Shown here in pieces: positions 44,659-53,035 of a stretch of DNA of 64,000 nt (position 1 is the stretch's first letter; each line of letters begins with the position of its first letter). The DNA comes from Flavobacterium sp. A45. Lineage in GTDB: Bacteria; Bacteroidota; Bacteroidia; Flavobacteriales; Flavobacteriaceae. Position numbers and translations under genes: made by a program. The stretch is from assembly GCF_002001005.1 (NCBI RefSeq), contig NZ_MUNX01000146.1, forward strand, positions 186,001 to 250,000, read 5' to 3'. The notes under the pieces are model-generated. The model was not told the DNA's origin, did no database searches, and saw nothing but the letters and a program-made list of their open reading frames with translations.

Positions 44659-45669
44659 TTAAAAAACATATTCAAGGCCAATTCCCAATACTTGTTTCAA
44701 TTGGACTTTTGCTCCTTCATTGATTTTTACGCCATTTTCTTCTTTAATGACATCAATATCTTCGTCATAAACCAAATTGAAACCAACGTTTGCTTTTATG
44801 TATTCATTCACTTTTAAATCCGCGTAAGATTGCCAATCAACATCTATGTTTCCAAAATTATGCAGATAATCCGTATATAAATTCAAACGGTTTTTTATAG
44901 TAATGTTTGTGAAAATTTCTCTTTCAAAATAAGAAGATGCTAGTATGCCAAGTTCTGTTTTCGAACGATCTCCTTCTATAATTAAATTGCCTTGTGCATC
45001 ATAAACCGCCTTCTTAACACCATAGGCCCCGGCATTGGCTAAATCTTGGTCAAGTACAAGCGTGCTTTTTAATGTTAAAGGAGAAATATAAGCATTAAAT
45101 TTTTCAGGTTTATAAATGTAATCAGAGCCAATACCTAAAAAGGTGTATGCTGGTGCAAATGGTTTTGAAATAGGATCTTTGGTGTTTGGATAATTATATC
45201 CATCCGTGAATTGGGTATTGAAGTTGAATTTGGCCGAATGATACCAATTTGATGAGGTATCCGTTCTGTATCCATATGTGGAATTGATTTTAAAAACATC
45301 ATCTGTTTTTCTGAGTTCAATTCCTTCCTGTTTGTTCATGCCATATCTAAAAATAAGTTCATTTGACCAAACTTGGTTGTCGTCTTTATAATCTCGTTTA
45401 AGATGCCCTCTTATCAGTCCAGTTATTGAACTAGTTCCCCCTGCGCTCCAATTGACAAAGGCAATTTCTGAAATGTCAATACCTAAAAGATTTTTGTTGG
45501 ACCAATAGGAAATAGTGTCTGGTTTTGAAGTTATGATGGTTGTAAGAGCCTGATCAATTTTGTTTGCGTTTATGGTATCCGCTTTACTGGTAATTATTCT
45601 AATTTGTGCGAAACCACATATTGAAAACAGTAGGAATAGAATTAAAATGGGTTTAGTTGCAAAATTCAT
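44659..45669 (-). CDS. DUF3078 outer-membrane protein
   Basis: The 336-residue precursor has a signal peptide (MNFATKPILILFLLFSICGFAQ). The DUF3078 core starts with YWSNKNLLGIDISEIAFVNWSAGGTSSITGLIRGHLKRDYKDD and continues with NELIFRYGMNKQEGIELRKTDDVFKINSTYGY. Amphipathic strands and a C-terminal aromatic (LGIGLEYVF) indicate a beta-barrel in the outer membrane. The function of the family is unknown. It is co-oriented with dxs, 40 nt downstream. Confidence 0.82.
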   Translation of the reverse strand: MNFATKPILILFLLFSICGFAQIRIITSKADTINANKIDQALTTIITSKPDTISYWSNKNLLGIDISEIAFVNWSAGGTSSITGLIRGHLKRDYKDDNQVWSNELIFRYGMNKQEGIELRKTDDVFKINSTYGYRTDTSSNWYHSAKFNFNTQFTDGYNYPNTKDPISKPFAPAYTFLGIGSDYIYKPEKFNAYISPLTLKSTLVLDQDLANAGAYGVKKAVYDAQGNLIIEGDRSKTELGILASSYFEREIFTNITIKNRLNLYTDYLHNFGNIDVDWQSYADLKVNEYIKANVGFNLVYDEDIDVIKEENGVKINEGAKVQLKQVLGIGLEYVF

Positions 45670-45709
45670 AGTAAGTCTGTGGTGTTTTAAGGTTGCAAAA
45701 TAGTTAATT

Positions 45710-47491
45710 TCAATAACTTGAAAAAATTATTTCTAAACTATTAACGGAAATACCACAATATTGTTGTAGTTCATCAACGGTGCCTTGCTCAATAAATGAA
45801 TCTGGAATTCCTAAAAGCTGTATTTTAGAATTATAATTATTGGCTGCGGCAAATTCTAGAACAGCACTCCCAAATCCTCCTTTGATTACACCATCTTCAA
45901 TAGTAATTAAAGTTTCATATTGGTTAAAAATAATATGCAGCAGCTTTTCATCAAGTGGTTTGATAAAGGCAAAGTCATAATGCGCAAAATTTTCAGGCTG
46001 TTGTATTTTGGTAAGTGCTAATGTTACATTACAGCCAATTGCGCCAGTTGATAATACAGCTGTTTTTGATCCGTTTTTTAGCAGTTTTGCTTTTCCAATT
46101 TCGATAGTTTCGTATTTGCCAAAATTGGATGTTTGCCAATCTTTAATCACACCTCGACCACGAGGATAACGAACCGCAATAGGATGATTTAACCCCAATT
46201 GTGCGGTATATAAAATATTCTGTAAATCAATTTCATTCAAGGGTGCATAAATAATCATGTTTGGAATGCACCGCAGGTAAGCTAAATCAAAAACGCCATG
46301 ATGAGTGGCGCCGTCTTCACCAACCAAACCGGCTCGATCCAGACAAAAAATAACCGGTAAATTTTGCAAAGCTACATCGTGAATCACTTGGTCATAAGCT
46401 CTTTGTAAAAAAGTGGAATAAATATTGCAATACACAATCATTCCTTGGGTAGCCATTCCAGCTGCCAAAGTCACAGCATGCTGTTCTGCAATTCCTACAT
46501 CAAAAGCGCGTTTTGGAAAAGCGTCCATCATGAATTTTAACGAACTTCCAGATGGCATTGCCGGAGTTATGCCAACAATTTTTTCGTTCTTTTTGGCCAA
46601 ATCTAATATGGTTAATCCAAAAACATCTTGGTATTTTGGAGGTAAATTTTCTTCCTGTTTTGGGATGATTTCGCCAGTTGTGGCATCAAATTTACCTGGA
46701 GCGTGATATTTTACCTGATTTTCTTCGGCCTGTTGGAGACCTTTCCCTTTGGTGGTAATAATATGCAGGAACTTCGGGCCTTTTATTTTTTGCAGACGCT
46801 TCAATTCTTTGATCACCGCAAAAAGATCATTGCCGTCAATTGGTCCTGAATAATCGAAATTCAATGACCGAATCATATTATTCTGTCTTGGATTCTTTCC
46901 GTCTTTTACGGAAGTGAGATATTTTTTGAGTGCGCCCACACTTGGGTCAATTCCGATTGCATTGTCGTTGAGGATTACCAATAAATTAGCATCGGTAACT
47001 CCAGCGTGATTCAAACCTTCGAATGCCATTCCTGATGCTATTGAAGCATCTCCGATAACCGCAATATGCTGTTTTTGGAAATCACCTTTTAAATTGGACG
47101 CAATCGCCATTCCGAGTGCTGCCGAAATAGAAGTGGAGGAGTGGCCTACGCCAAAAGTATCATAAATGCTTTCGCTTCTTTTTGGAAAACCGGAAATACC
47201 GTTTAATTGACGGTTGGTATGAAAAGTGGTTCTTCTTTCAGTCAGGATTTTATGCCCGTAAGCTTGATGTCCCACATCCCAAACCAATAAATCTTCGGGA
47301 GTGTTAAAAACATAATGCAAAGCAATTGTTAGCTCTACCACGCCAAGACTGGCGCCTAGGTGACCTTCTTTTGTGGCAACAATATTGATGATGAAATCAC
47401 GTAATTCTTGTGCCAATTGAGGAAGTAACGCTTCGTTAATTAAGCGTAATTCGGCAGGATTGTTGATATGTTGAAGTAAATTGTCAGGCAT
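45710..47491 (-). CDS. dxs: 1-deoxy-D-xylulose-5-phosphate synthase
   Basis: The 593-residue thiamine-diphosphate enzyme condenses pyruvate and glyceraldehyde-3-phosphate, the first step of the MEP isoprenoid pathway. It has VGHQAYGHKILTER (His ligand), GVGHSSTSISAALGMAIA, the ThDP-binding IGDASIASGMAFEGLNHAG..VILNDN, and DVGIAEQHAVTLAAGMA with the catalytic Glu. ATG at 47489-47491 (MPDNLLQHI) is preferred over the upstream frame opening. It diverges from tadA over 38 nt. Confidence 0.93.
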   Translation of the reverse strand: MPDNLLQHINNPAELRLINEALLPQLAQELRDFIINIVATKEGHLGASLGVVELTIALHYVFNTPEDLLVWDVGHQAYGHKILTERRTTFHTNRQLNGISGFPKRSESIYDTFGVGHSSTSISAALGMAIASNLKGDFQKQHIAVIGDASIASGMAFEGLNHAGVTDANLLVILNDNAIGIDPSVGALKKYLTSVKDGKNPRQNNMIRSLNFDYSGPIDGNDLFAVIKELKRLQKIKGPKFLHIITTKGKGLQQAEENQVKYHAPGKFDATTGEIIPKQEENLPPKYQDVFGLTILDLAKKNEKIVGITPAMPSGSSLKFMMDAFPKRAFDVGIAEQHAVTLAAGMATQGMIVYCNIYSTFLQRAYDQVIHDVALQNLPVIFCLDRAGLVGEDGATHHGVFDLAYLRCIPNMIIYAPLNEIDLQNILYTAQLGLNHPIAVRYPRGRGVIKDWQTSNFGKYETIEIGKAKLLKNGSKTAVLSTGAIGCNVTLALTKIQQPENFAHYDFAFIKPLDEKLLHIIFNQYETLITIEDGVIKGGFGSAVLEFAAANNYNSKIQLLGIPDSFIEQGTVDELQQYCGISVNSLEIIFSSY

Positions 47492-47495
47492 AAAG

Positions 47496-47524
47496 CAAAT
47501 GTACAAATTGAATTCTTATTTTTG
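47496..47524. promoter_or_regulatory. Face-to-face -7 elements of dxs and tadA
   Basis: TACATTTG on the minus strand (47503 to 47496) and TATTTTTG on the plus strand (47517-47524) both match TAnnTTTG. They sit 4 and 5 nt from the respective start codons, and only 13 nt separate them. Each -33 region would lie in or beyond the other's -7, so use of the two promoters may be exclusive. Confidence 0.55.
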
Positions 47525-47529
47525 CAACT

Positions 47530-47973
47530 ATGATAAACCCTTTCACCGACGAGTACTTCATGAAGAAAGCTTTGCAGGAAGCCGAAATGGCTTTTGATAA
47601 AGGCGAAATTCCTGTTGGAGCTGTTATTGTGGTCAATAATACCGTCATTGCTCGGAGCCATAATTTAACCGAGTTACTTAATGATGTTACTGCCCATGCC
47701 GAAATGCAAGCCATTACCGCCGCTGCTAATTTCCTTGGCGGAAAATACCTGAAAGATTGCACACTTTACGTAACACTGGAACCTTGCCAGATGTGCGCCG
47801 GCGCTTTGTACTGGAGCCAGATTACCAAAATTGTTTATGGCGCCAGTGACGAACACCGCGGTTTTATGAAAATGGGAACACAACTGCATCCCAAGACTGC
47901 CGTTGTTGGTGGGGTTTTGGCGAATGAAGCTTCGGAGTTGATGAAACAATTTTTTTCTGCTAGAAGAAAGTAA
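47530..47973 (+). CDS. tadA: tRNA-adenosine deaminase (TadA) / nucleoside deaminase
   Basis: The 147-residue zinc deaminase has HAEMQAITAAANFLGG (zinc His and catalytic Glu, about 57) and LEPCQMCAGALYWSQI (zinc Cys pair). The TadA signatures EIPVGAVIVVNNTVIARSHN and the EHRGFMKMG region fit deamination of A34 in tRNA-Arg. The start at ATG 47530 (MINPFTDEYFMKKAL) matches the family. It diverges from dxs. Confidence 0.9.
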   Translation: MINPFTDEYFMKKALQEAEMAFDKGEIPVGAVIVVNNTVIARSHNLTELLNDVTAHAEMQAITAAANFLGGKYLKDCTLYVTLEPCQMCAGALYWSQITKIVYGASDEHRGFMKMGTQLHPKTAVVGGVLANEASELMKQFFSARRK

Positions 47974-48001
47974 AATTCGAAATTAAATATAATAATTTAC
48001 T

Positions 48002-48009
48002 TATATTTG
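48002..48009 (+). promoter_or_regulatory. -7 element TATATTTG for the SIMPL protein gene
   Basis: This is a perfect TAnnTTTG, 24 nt upstream of the ATG at 48034. It allows expression independent of tadA. Confidence 0.5.
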
Positions 48010-48033
48010 TTTGAATAACTAATTTTTACTTAT

Positions 48034-48795
48034 ATGGAAAGTAAATTGAAATCATCAATAATTATTTGTCTAGGAATAATTATAACGGCTTGGATATTGG
48101 GAAGTTCTTTTCAAAACAGAAATAAAAATTTGGATGCAATATCCGTAATTGGTTTAGGAACAAAGGATTTTGTTTCAGATGAAATCTTATGGTCAGGCAG
48201 TTATACTGCTACAAATATGGATATTAAAGAAGCTTACAATAAAATCATATCCGACCAAAAAATTGTTTCTGCTTTTTTTATTAATAAAGGATTTAAATCT
48301 TCAGAGTTTAGTTTTGGGGCTGTTAATTTTCAAAAAAAGTACCGTCAAATTACTATTGAAAATTCTGAAAACCAATATGATAAAAAATACGAACAAATAT
48401 TTGACGGTTATCAAGCAACACAATCTATTGTATTTGTAGCCAAAAAAAATCCAGATTTGATGAAACGGATAGAATTAGTTTCTAGTAAAACTTCTGAATT
48501 AATTAATTCCGGAATTGAATTAACTTCTAATACAATGCAGTACACGTATTCTGGTTTGCCTAGCTTGAAACAAAGCCTTATAGAAAAAGCGACCAAGGAT
48601 GCCAGTGAACGTGCTAATAAAATTGTAAAAACGGCAAATGGCACAATAGGAAAACTTAAAAATGCGAACATGGGAGTTTTTCAAATAACAGGACAGGGCT
48701 CAACAGAAGAGGATAGTTATGGCGGAATTAATGATACCGAAAGTAAAAATAAAACCGCAAGAATAACAGTTCGATTAGAATATGAGTTGGATTAA
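48034..48795 (+). CDS. SIMPL domain (DUF541) protein
   Basis: The 253-residue protein has one N-terminal membrane segment (SSIIICLGIIITAWILGSSF) and a long SIMPL/DUF541 domain exported beyond it. SIMPL signatures are SVIGLGTKDFVSDEILWSGSYTA and, near the C-terminus, ATKDASERANKIVKTANGTIGKLKNANMGVFQI. It is anchored with the domain outside. Members form large assemblies and are linked to envelope stress in other bacteria. No partner gene is evident. Confidence 0.85.
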   Translation: MESKLKSSIIICLGIIITAWILGSSFQNRNKNLDAISVIGLGTKDFVSDEILWSGSYTATNMDIKEAYNKIISDQKIVSAFFINKGFKSSEFSFGAVNFQKKYRQITIENSENQYDKKYEQIFDGYQATQSIVFVAKKNPDLMKRIELVSSKTSELINSGIELTSNTMQYTYSGLPSLKQSLIEKATKDASERANKIVKTANGTIGKLKNANMGVFQITGQGSTEEDSYGGINDTESKNKTARITVRLEYELD

Positions 48796-48862
48796 TAAGT
48801 AGTGTTTTCTGTTGAAAACGAATTTTATATCTCAGATTGCTTCACTTATTTTTATTTTCATA

Positions 48863-48977
48863 GAAGTTCAGTGAACTTCGCTTGCAACGGAAATCTTTTT
48901 TTAATTTTCCTTTAAAAATAAAAAAGACTGGACACGAGTGAAATGAATTGACGCAGTAAATAGCTCCTAAAAAAAAG
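48863..48977. repeat. Dispersed palindromic intergenic repeat, copy 2 (inverted)
   Basis: Read on the minus strand this region shares TTTAGGAGCTA, CTTTTTTATTTTTAAAG and GATTTCCGTTGCAA with the element at 41731-41815, in the same order, but its arms have diverged. It also has GAAGTTCA-G-TGAACTTC (48863-48879). The SIMPL-EamA gap of 221 nt contains little else. Confidence 0.5.
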
Positions 48978-49016
48978 AATGCAGAAATTAGATAGTTGCA
49001 AACTGCTATCTAAAGA

Positions 49017-49880
49017 CTACTTTTTAGCGGATAAATAAACGCCAACCAAAATAATAAACGCCCCAATACACTGAACAAATGTCAAAACTTCATTGTCCAG
49101 TAATCCCCAAAAGAAAGCAACAATTGGAATTAAATAAGTTACTGATGTAGCAAAAACAGGCGACGAAACCTGAATCAATTTAAAGAATATAATGTTGGCA
49201 ATTCCTGTTCCAACCACTCCCAATATCAATATAAACCAAAGAGAATGCTGTACTTTTTCGACATGAACCATGTCAAAAAAATCACTAAAAAACAAAATCC
49301 CTAAAGCAGGAAAAAGCAAGATCAGAAAATTTCCTGTTGTAATGCTTAAAGGTGTCAAATCCGATAAATATCTTTTGATTAAATTGACATTCACGGCATA
49401 ACAAATTGATGCAATTATAACCAGAATGGCGTAATAATAATTTTGTTCGGGATGGTTGGCCGCCCCATTAAAAACCAAAAGCATACTTCCTAAAAGCCCA
49501 ATGATTACTCCCCAAATTTGACTTCTTCTAAAAGTAATTCCAAAAAAAGCGGCACCCAAAATCAAGGTGTTCAAAGGTGTCAAAGAATTTAATATGGCTG
49601 TAATTGAACTATCAATCTCGGTCTCGGCTATGGCAAAAAGATAAGCAGGAACAAATGTCCCGAACAGTGAAGTCAACGCAATGTATTTCCATTGATGATG
49701 TGGAATTTTAAGCAAACTCTTAAAACCAATCAAAAGCAGAAAAAGTGCTGCAAAAATAATTCGTAATGATCCCAATTGAAAAGCTGTCAATCCAATTAAT
49801 CCTTTTTTTATCAATATGAAAGAACTTCCCCAAATCAAGGATAGAACCAATAAATAAACCCACTTCAACTGCTTTGTCAT
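49017..49880 (-). CDS. EamA/DMT-family transporter
   Basis: The 287-residue membrane protein has ten hydrophobic segments in two EamA repeats. It starts MTKQLKWVYLLVLSLIWGSSFILIKKGL, a typical first helix with the WGSSF motif, and the second repeat opens near ILVIIASICYAVNVNLIKR. Substrate is unknown; members export amino acids or other metabolites. Upstream M codons at 49889 are possible, but ATG at 49878-49880 fits the family. Confidence 0.85.
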   Translation of the reverse strand: MTKQLKWVYLLVLSLIWGSSFILIKKGLIGLTAFQLGSLRIIFAALFLLLIGFKSLLKIPHHQWKYIALTSLFGTFVPAYLFAIAETEIDSSITAILNSLTPLNTLILGAAFFGITFRRSQIWGVIIGLLGSMLLVFNGAANHPEQNYYYAILVIIASICYAVNVNLIKRYLSDLTPLSITTGNFLILLFPALGILFFSDFFDMVHVEKVQHSLWFILILGVVGTGIANIIFFKLIQVSSPVFATSVTYLIPIVAFFWGLLDNEVLTFVQCIGAFIILVGVYLSAKK

Positions 49881-49941
49881 CGTAAACACTATTTTGATGC
49901 AAAATTGTGAAAATTTTAAAAACTTCCGCCTCTTTTTTCAT

Positions 49942-49949
49942 TAATTTTG
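49942..49949 (+). promoter_or_regulatory. -7 element TAATTTTG for the HMA lipoprotein gene
   Basis: A perfect TAnnTTTG match lies 42 nt before the ATG at 49992. No -33 TTG was found. Confidence 0.45.
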
Positions 49950-49991
49950 CAACCAATCAGAAGAAACTAAATCAATTAAAATAAGATCATT

Positions 49992-50372
49992 ATGAATTTT
50001 ACAAAATCAATCGCAATTATAGCACTTTCGGGATTGTTTTTTGCAAGCTGTAAAGACAATAAAGCAGAAGTAAAAACGGAAGCTGCTTCAACAGAAGCAA
50101 CAGCTCCAAAAGTAAAAAAGGAAATTGCAGCTGCTAATTTGCAGACGGCTAGTTTTAAAATTGAAGGAATGACTTGTGCTATAGGATGTGCTGCAACAAT
50201 TCAGGAAGAATTAACAGCCTTAGATGGTGTACAAGAAGCCAAAGTAGATTTTGATAAAAAAGTGGCTACTGTAACTTTTGACAAAACCGTTCAAACCCCA
50301 GAAAGCTTAACTAAAGTGGTACAAGAAACCGGTGACGGAAAAACATATAAAGTTTCTGATATGAAGTCTTAA
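49992..50372 (+). CDS. Heavy-metal-associated domain lipoprotein
   Basis: The 126-residue protein has a lipoprotein signal with Cys20 (ALSGLFFASC). After an Ala/Lys/Glu linker comes one HMA domain (about 54-118, SFKIEGMTCAIGCAATIQEEL, then ALDGVQEAKVDFDKKVATVTFD). The metal site is Cys62-Ala-Ile-Gly-Cys66, with three rather than the usual two residues between Cys. The spacing is common in flavobacterial HMA proteins, but its metal (copper or another) is not known. It would be periplasmic, tethered to a membrane. A terminator follows. Confidence 0.85.
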   Translation: MNFTKSIAIIALSGLFFASCKDNKAEVKTEAASTEATAPKVKKEIAAANLQTASFKIEGMTCAIGCAATIQEELTALDGVQEAKVDFDKKVATVTFDKTVQTPESLTKVVQETGDGKTYKVSDMKS

Positions 50373-50422
50373 CTTCTAGTGAATAGTTATTAGCTAAAAG
50401 TAAAAGCTAATAACTTTCATTT

Positions 50423-50457
50423 AAAAAAAGCATTCGTTTTTGACGAATGCTTTTTTT
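50423..50457. terminator. Bidirectional terminator between HMA lipoprotein and gldD
   Basis: GCATTCGT with its complement ACGAATGC (50430-50437, 50443-50450) is extended by A- and T-runs into a 15-bp stem. It serves both converging genes. Confidence 0.85.
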
Positions 50458-50487
50458 ATGCCTTTACTAACGACTATTCACTAAAAA

Positions 50488-51051
50488 CTATTTCCACTTT
50501 ATGGTTTCCATCAGGCGTTGCATGTCGTTTTTGATATAGCTGACTGCCGGCATAATGGAATCATAATTGGGTTTGGCATAAAAATAAACCGAGCCTGTCA
50601 CAAAATGACTGATGCTGTCGGTAGCATAAAACTGTGAATTGGTGGCCGCATTCCCATCTACCTGATAAAACATTCCATATACTTTTTTATCTGGGTTTAG
50701 ATATGGCTGTTCCAAGATGTCGTCCGCTTTGATGACATGCTCGTATGTTAGTTTTTGAGCATCTCGAAGTAATTTATTTATATTGTTATTCACCGGCTTA
50801 TAAGTTAGGTAAATAGTGGCTTTCATTTTTGGATAGGTGATTGAGTATCCGCAATTATTATCTTCTTTGACAACTGCTTTCGAATTCATGTCAAATTCAA
50901 ATGGGCAATGCCCTTTAAGGGTAACATATTCCGCTTCTGGGTAATCCAATCTTAAATAACCAGAAGGTTTGGGTAAAACATCATTTTTGCATCCCAATAC
51001 GGTATAAAAGAATGTAAAAAGGATTGCTATGGCTGTAATTTTTTTAAGCAT
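50488..51051 (-). CDS. gldD: Gliding motility lipoprotein GldD
   Basis: The 187-residue lipoprotein has a signal ending VLGC (Cys21). The GldD core is LPKPSGYLRLDYPEAEYVTLKGHCPFEFDMN, NCGYSITYPKMKATIYLTYKP, MFYQVDGNAATNSQFYATDS and FVTGSVYFYAKPNYDS. GldD is required for gliding and for the type IX machinery in Flavobacterium. ATG at 51049-51051 is chosen; an earlier TTG (51066) would overlap gldE. It follows gldE by 7 nt, the conserved gldE-gldD order. Confidence 0.95.
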   Translation of the reverse strand: MLKKITAIAILFTFFYTVLGCKNDVLPKPSGYLRLDYPEAEYVTLKGHCPFEFDMNSKAVVKEDNNCGYSITYPKMKATIYLTYKPVNNNINKLLRDAQKLTYEHVIKADDILEQPYLNPDKKVYGMFYQVDGNAATNSQFYATDSISHFVTGSVYFYAKPNYDSIMPAVSYIKNDMQRLMETIKWK

Positions 51052-51058
51052 TTTAATT

Positions 51059-52354
51059 TTATTCAATCGTTACTTTAATTTGTTTGACACGTTTTTGATC
51101 TGCCGCTTCGATGACAAACGTACAGTTTTCAAAAACTATTTTTTGTCCTTTTTTGGGAAAATTACCTAAAATTTCAAGAATAAATCCTGCCAATGTTTCT
51201 GCTTCCCCTTTTTGTTCTTCAAATAAATCTTCATTCACATTGATAATCCTGTAGAAATCCTTCAGGTATATTTTGCCTTCAAAAATATAATTTTTATCAT
51301 CAATTTTAGAAAAATTAACGGGCGTATCATCATATTCATCACTGATTTCGCCAACAATTTCTTCAATGACATCTTCTAATGAAACCAATCCTGATGTTCC
51401 TCCATATTCATCAACTACGATTGCTAGATGGCTTTTCATGCTTTGAAAATCTTTGAGAAGATTGTCCAATTTTTTATTCTCGGGAACAAAGAAAGGCTCT
51501 CTTATTAAAGTGGTCCAATCAAATTCATTATCATTGATGTACGGGAGCAAATCTTTAACAAACAGAACGCCTTCTATTTGGTCAATATTGTCTCTGTAAA
51601 CAGGAATTCTCGAGAAGCCCTTTTCGATTATTTTGGGATAAATTACCGCAAATGACTCTGTAATTTCCAAAGCAAAAACATCAATCCTTGGACTCATTAC
51701 CTGTTTGGTGTCGGTATTGCCAAAAGATACAATCCCTTCCAATATTTTTTGTTCTTCGGTTGAGGTGTCGTCAGTAGCGGTTAATTCCAAAGCTTGTGAT
51801 AGTTGGTCTATTGAGAAATTTGATTTTTGTTTTCCTAATTTATTCTGCAAAAATAGAGTTATTGAACGCATTGGAATACTTACCGGCGACAATATTTTGT
51901 CTAATCCGGAAACGGGATAAGCAATTAATTGAGCAAATTTAATAGTGTTTCTGCTGGCATATACTTTTGGTAAAACTTCGCCAAAAAGCAACAGCAGGAA
52001 AGTGATTAAAATAACTTCGGTTATGAATTTTAGAACTGGGGATTGTATCGCTGCAAAAAGATCTTTTCCAACAAAAGAGAATAAAATAACTACTGCGATG
52101 TTAATGAAATTATTGGCTACGAGTAATGTAGCTAAGAGTTTTTTTGGTTTTTCCAAAAGGCCAGCTAATATTTTTCCTTTGGAGTTGTTTTTCTGAATGG
52201 AATCATCCAAATCTTTTTGAGATAAAGAAAATAATGCTACTTCGGCGCCCGAGACCAATGCGGAGCAAAACAGCAAAATTATAATTCCGATAAAACCGAA
52301 CACTAAGGTAAGGTCAAGTTGAGTGGCAATCTCTAAACTGGGCTCTGGGTCCAA
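51059..52354 (-). CDS. gldE: Gliding motility-associated GldE, CNNM/CorC family
   Basis: The 431-residue inner-membrane protein has a DUF21/CNNM membrane domain (about 15-180), two CBS domains (about 200-330, with SPRIDVFALEI and FSRIPVYRDNIDQIEGVLFVKDL) and a C-terminal CorC-HlyC transporter-associated domain (about 345-430, YIFEGKIYLKDFYRII). It resembles magnesium/cobalt efflux proteins and supports gliding together with GldD. The start codon is TTG (52352-52354), as other GldE proteins also begin MDPEPSLEIATQLDL. Confidence 0.93.
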   Translation of the reverse strand: MDPEPSLEIATQLDLTLVFGFIGIIILLFCSALVSGAEVALFSLSQKDLDDSIQKNNSKGKILAGLLEKPKKLLATLLVANNFINIAVVILFSFVGKDLFAAIQSPVLKFITEVILITFLLLLFGEVLPKVYASRNTIKFAQLIAYPVSGLDKILSPVSIPMRSITLFLQNKLGKQKSNFSIDQLSQALELTATDDTSTEEQKILEGIVSFGNTDTKQVMSPRIDVFALEITESFAVIYPKIIEKGFSRIPVYRDNIDQIEGVLFVKDLLPYINDNEFDWTTLIREPFFVPENKKLDNLLKDFQSMKSHLAIVVDEYGGTSGLVSLEDVIEEIVGEISDEYDDTPVNFSKIDDKNYIFEGKIYLKDFYRIINVNEDLFEEQKGEAETLAGFILEILGNFPKKGQKIVFENCTFVIEAADQKRVKQIKVTIE

Positions 52355-52377
52355 ATTAAAATAAATTAGTTAAACAA

Positions 52378-52818
52378 TTAAAACGGCAAATCATTGATTG
52401 GCAAGTCTTTATTTTGAGCGTCAAAGTTAGTGTTTTTTGTCGATTCTGAAGAATTTAATGCTTTATTGCTTTCAGTGTCTTTTTTTGTGGTTAAAAAAGT
52501 AAACTCAGTTACCTGAATTTCCATGGTGTGTTTGGTAGAGCCATCTTCGGCTTGCCATTGTCTGGATTTTATGCGCCCTTCCACGTAAATCTTATCTCCT
52601 TTAGAAAGGTATTTTTCGCAAATTTCGGCCGCTTTGTTTCGTACAACTAGATTGTGCCATTCTGTGGAAGTGATTTTTTCGTTGGTTGTTTTGTTTACGT
52701 AGACTTCATTGGTTGCCAATTGAAATCTGCCGATGCAGTTTCCCCCGTCAAAATAATGCATTTTGACATCGTCGCCAAGATGGCCTATAAGCATTACTTT
52801 ATTTAATGTTCCGTTCAT
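52378..52818 (-). CDS. ssb: Single-stranded DNA-binding protein
   Basis: The 146-residue protein has the OB-fold of bacterial SSB (MNGTLNKVMLIGHLGDDVKMHYFDGGNCIGRFQLATNE, STEWHNLVVRNKAAEICEKYLSKGDKIYVEGRI). The low-complexity tail ends in DLPF, the acidic-aromatic tip that recruits partner proteins. It precedes gldE by 23 nt, and in flavobacteria mutY-ssb-gldE-gldD form a conserved block. Confidence 0.93.
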   Translation of the reverse strand: MNGTLNKVMLIGHLGDDVKMHYFDGGNCIGRFQLATNEVYVNKTTNEKITSTEWHNLVVRNKAAEICEKYLSKGDKIYVEGRIKSRQWQAEDGSTKHTMEIQVTEFTFLTTKKDTESNKALNSSESTKNTNFDAQNKDLPINDLPF

Positions 52819-52914
52819 GATTTGGTGGTATTTCTATCAAAGGTACATTATTTTTTGAAAACTATTTTTATTGGATTTCCAGAAATAATTAAGGGTTCTG
52901 GGTTTCGGATGTGA

Positions 52915-52947
52915 ACCTTTGTCAAAGTTCAAAACTTTGACAAAGGT
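52915..52947. repeat. Perfect 15-bp intergenic palindrome
   Basis: ACCTTTGTCAAAGTT (52915-52929), loop CAA, and its exact complement (52933-52947) lie between ssb and mutY. Neither side has a T-tract, so it is unlikely to be a terminator. It has the look of a REP-type repeat. The 217-nt gap has no gene. Confidence 0.6.
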
Positions 52948-53035
52948 AAAATCCTTTTATCAAGCTTATGTAAAACAATGTTCTTTCTGAAAAACTAAAC
53001 ATCTTGTTTATGGCTTGGGGCACCCCCAACTAATT

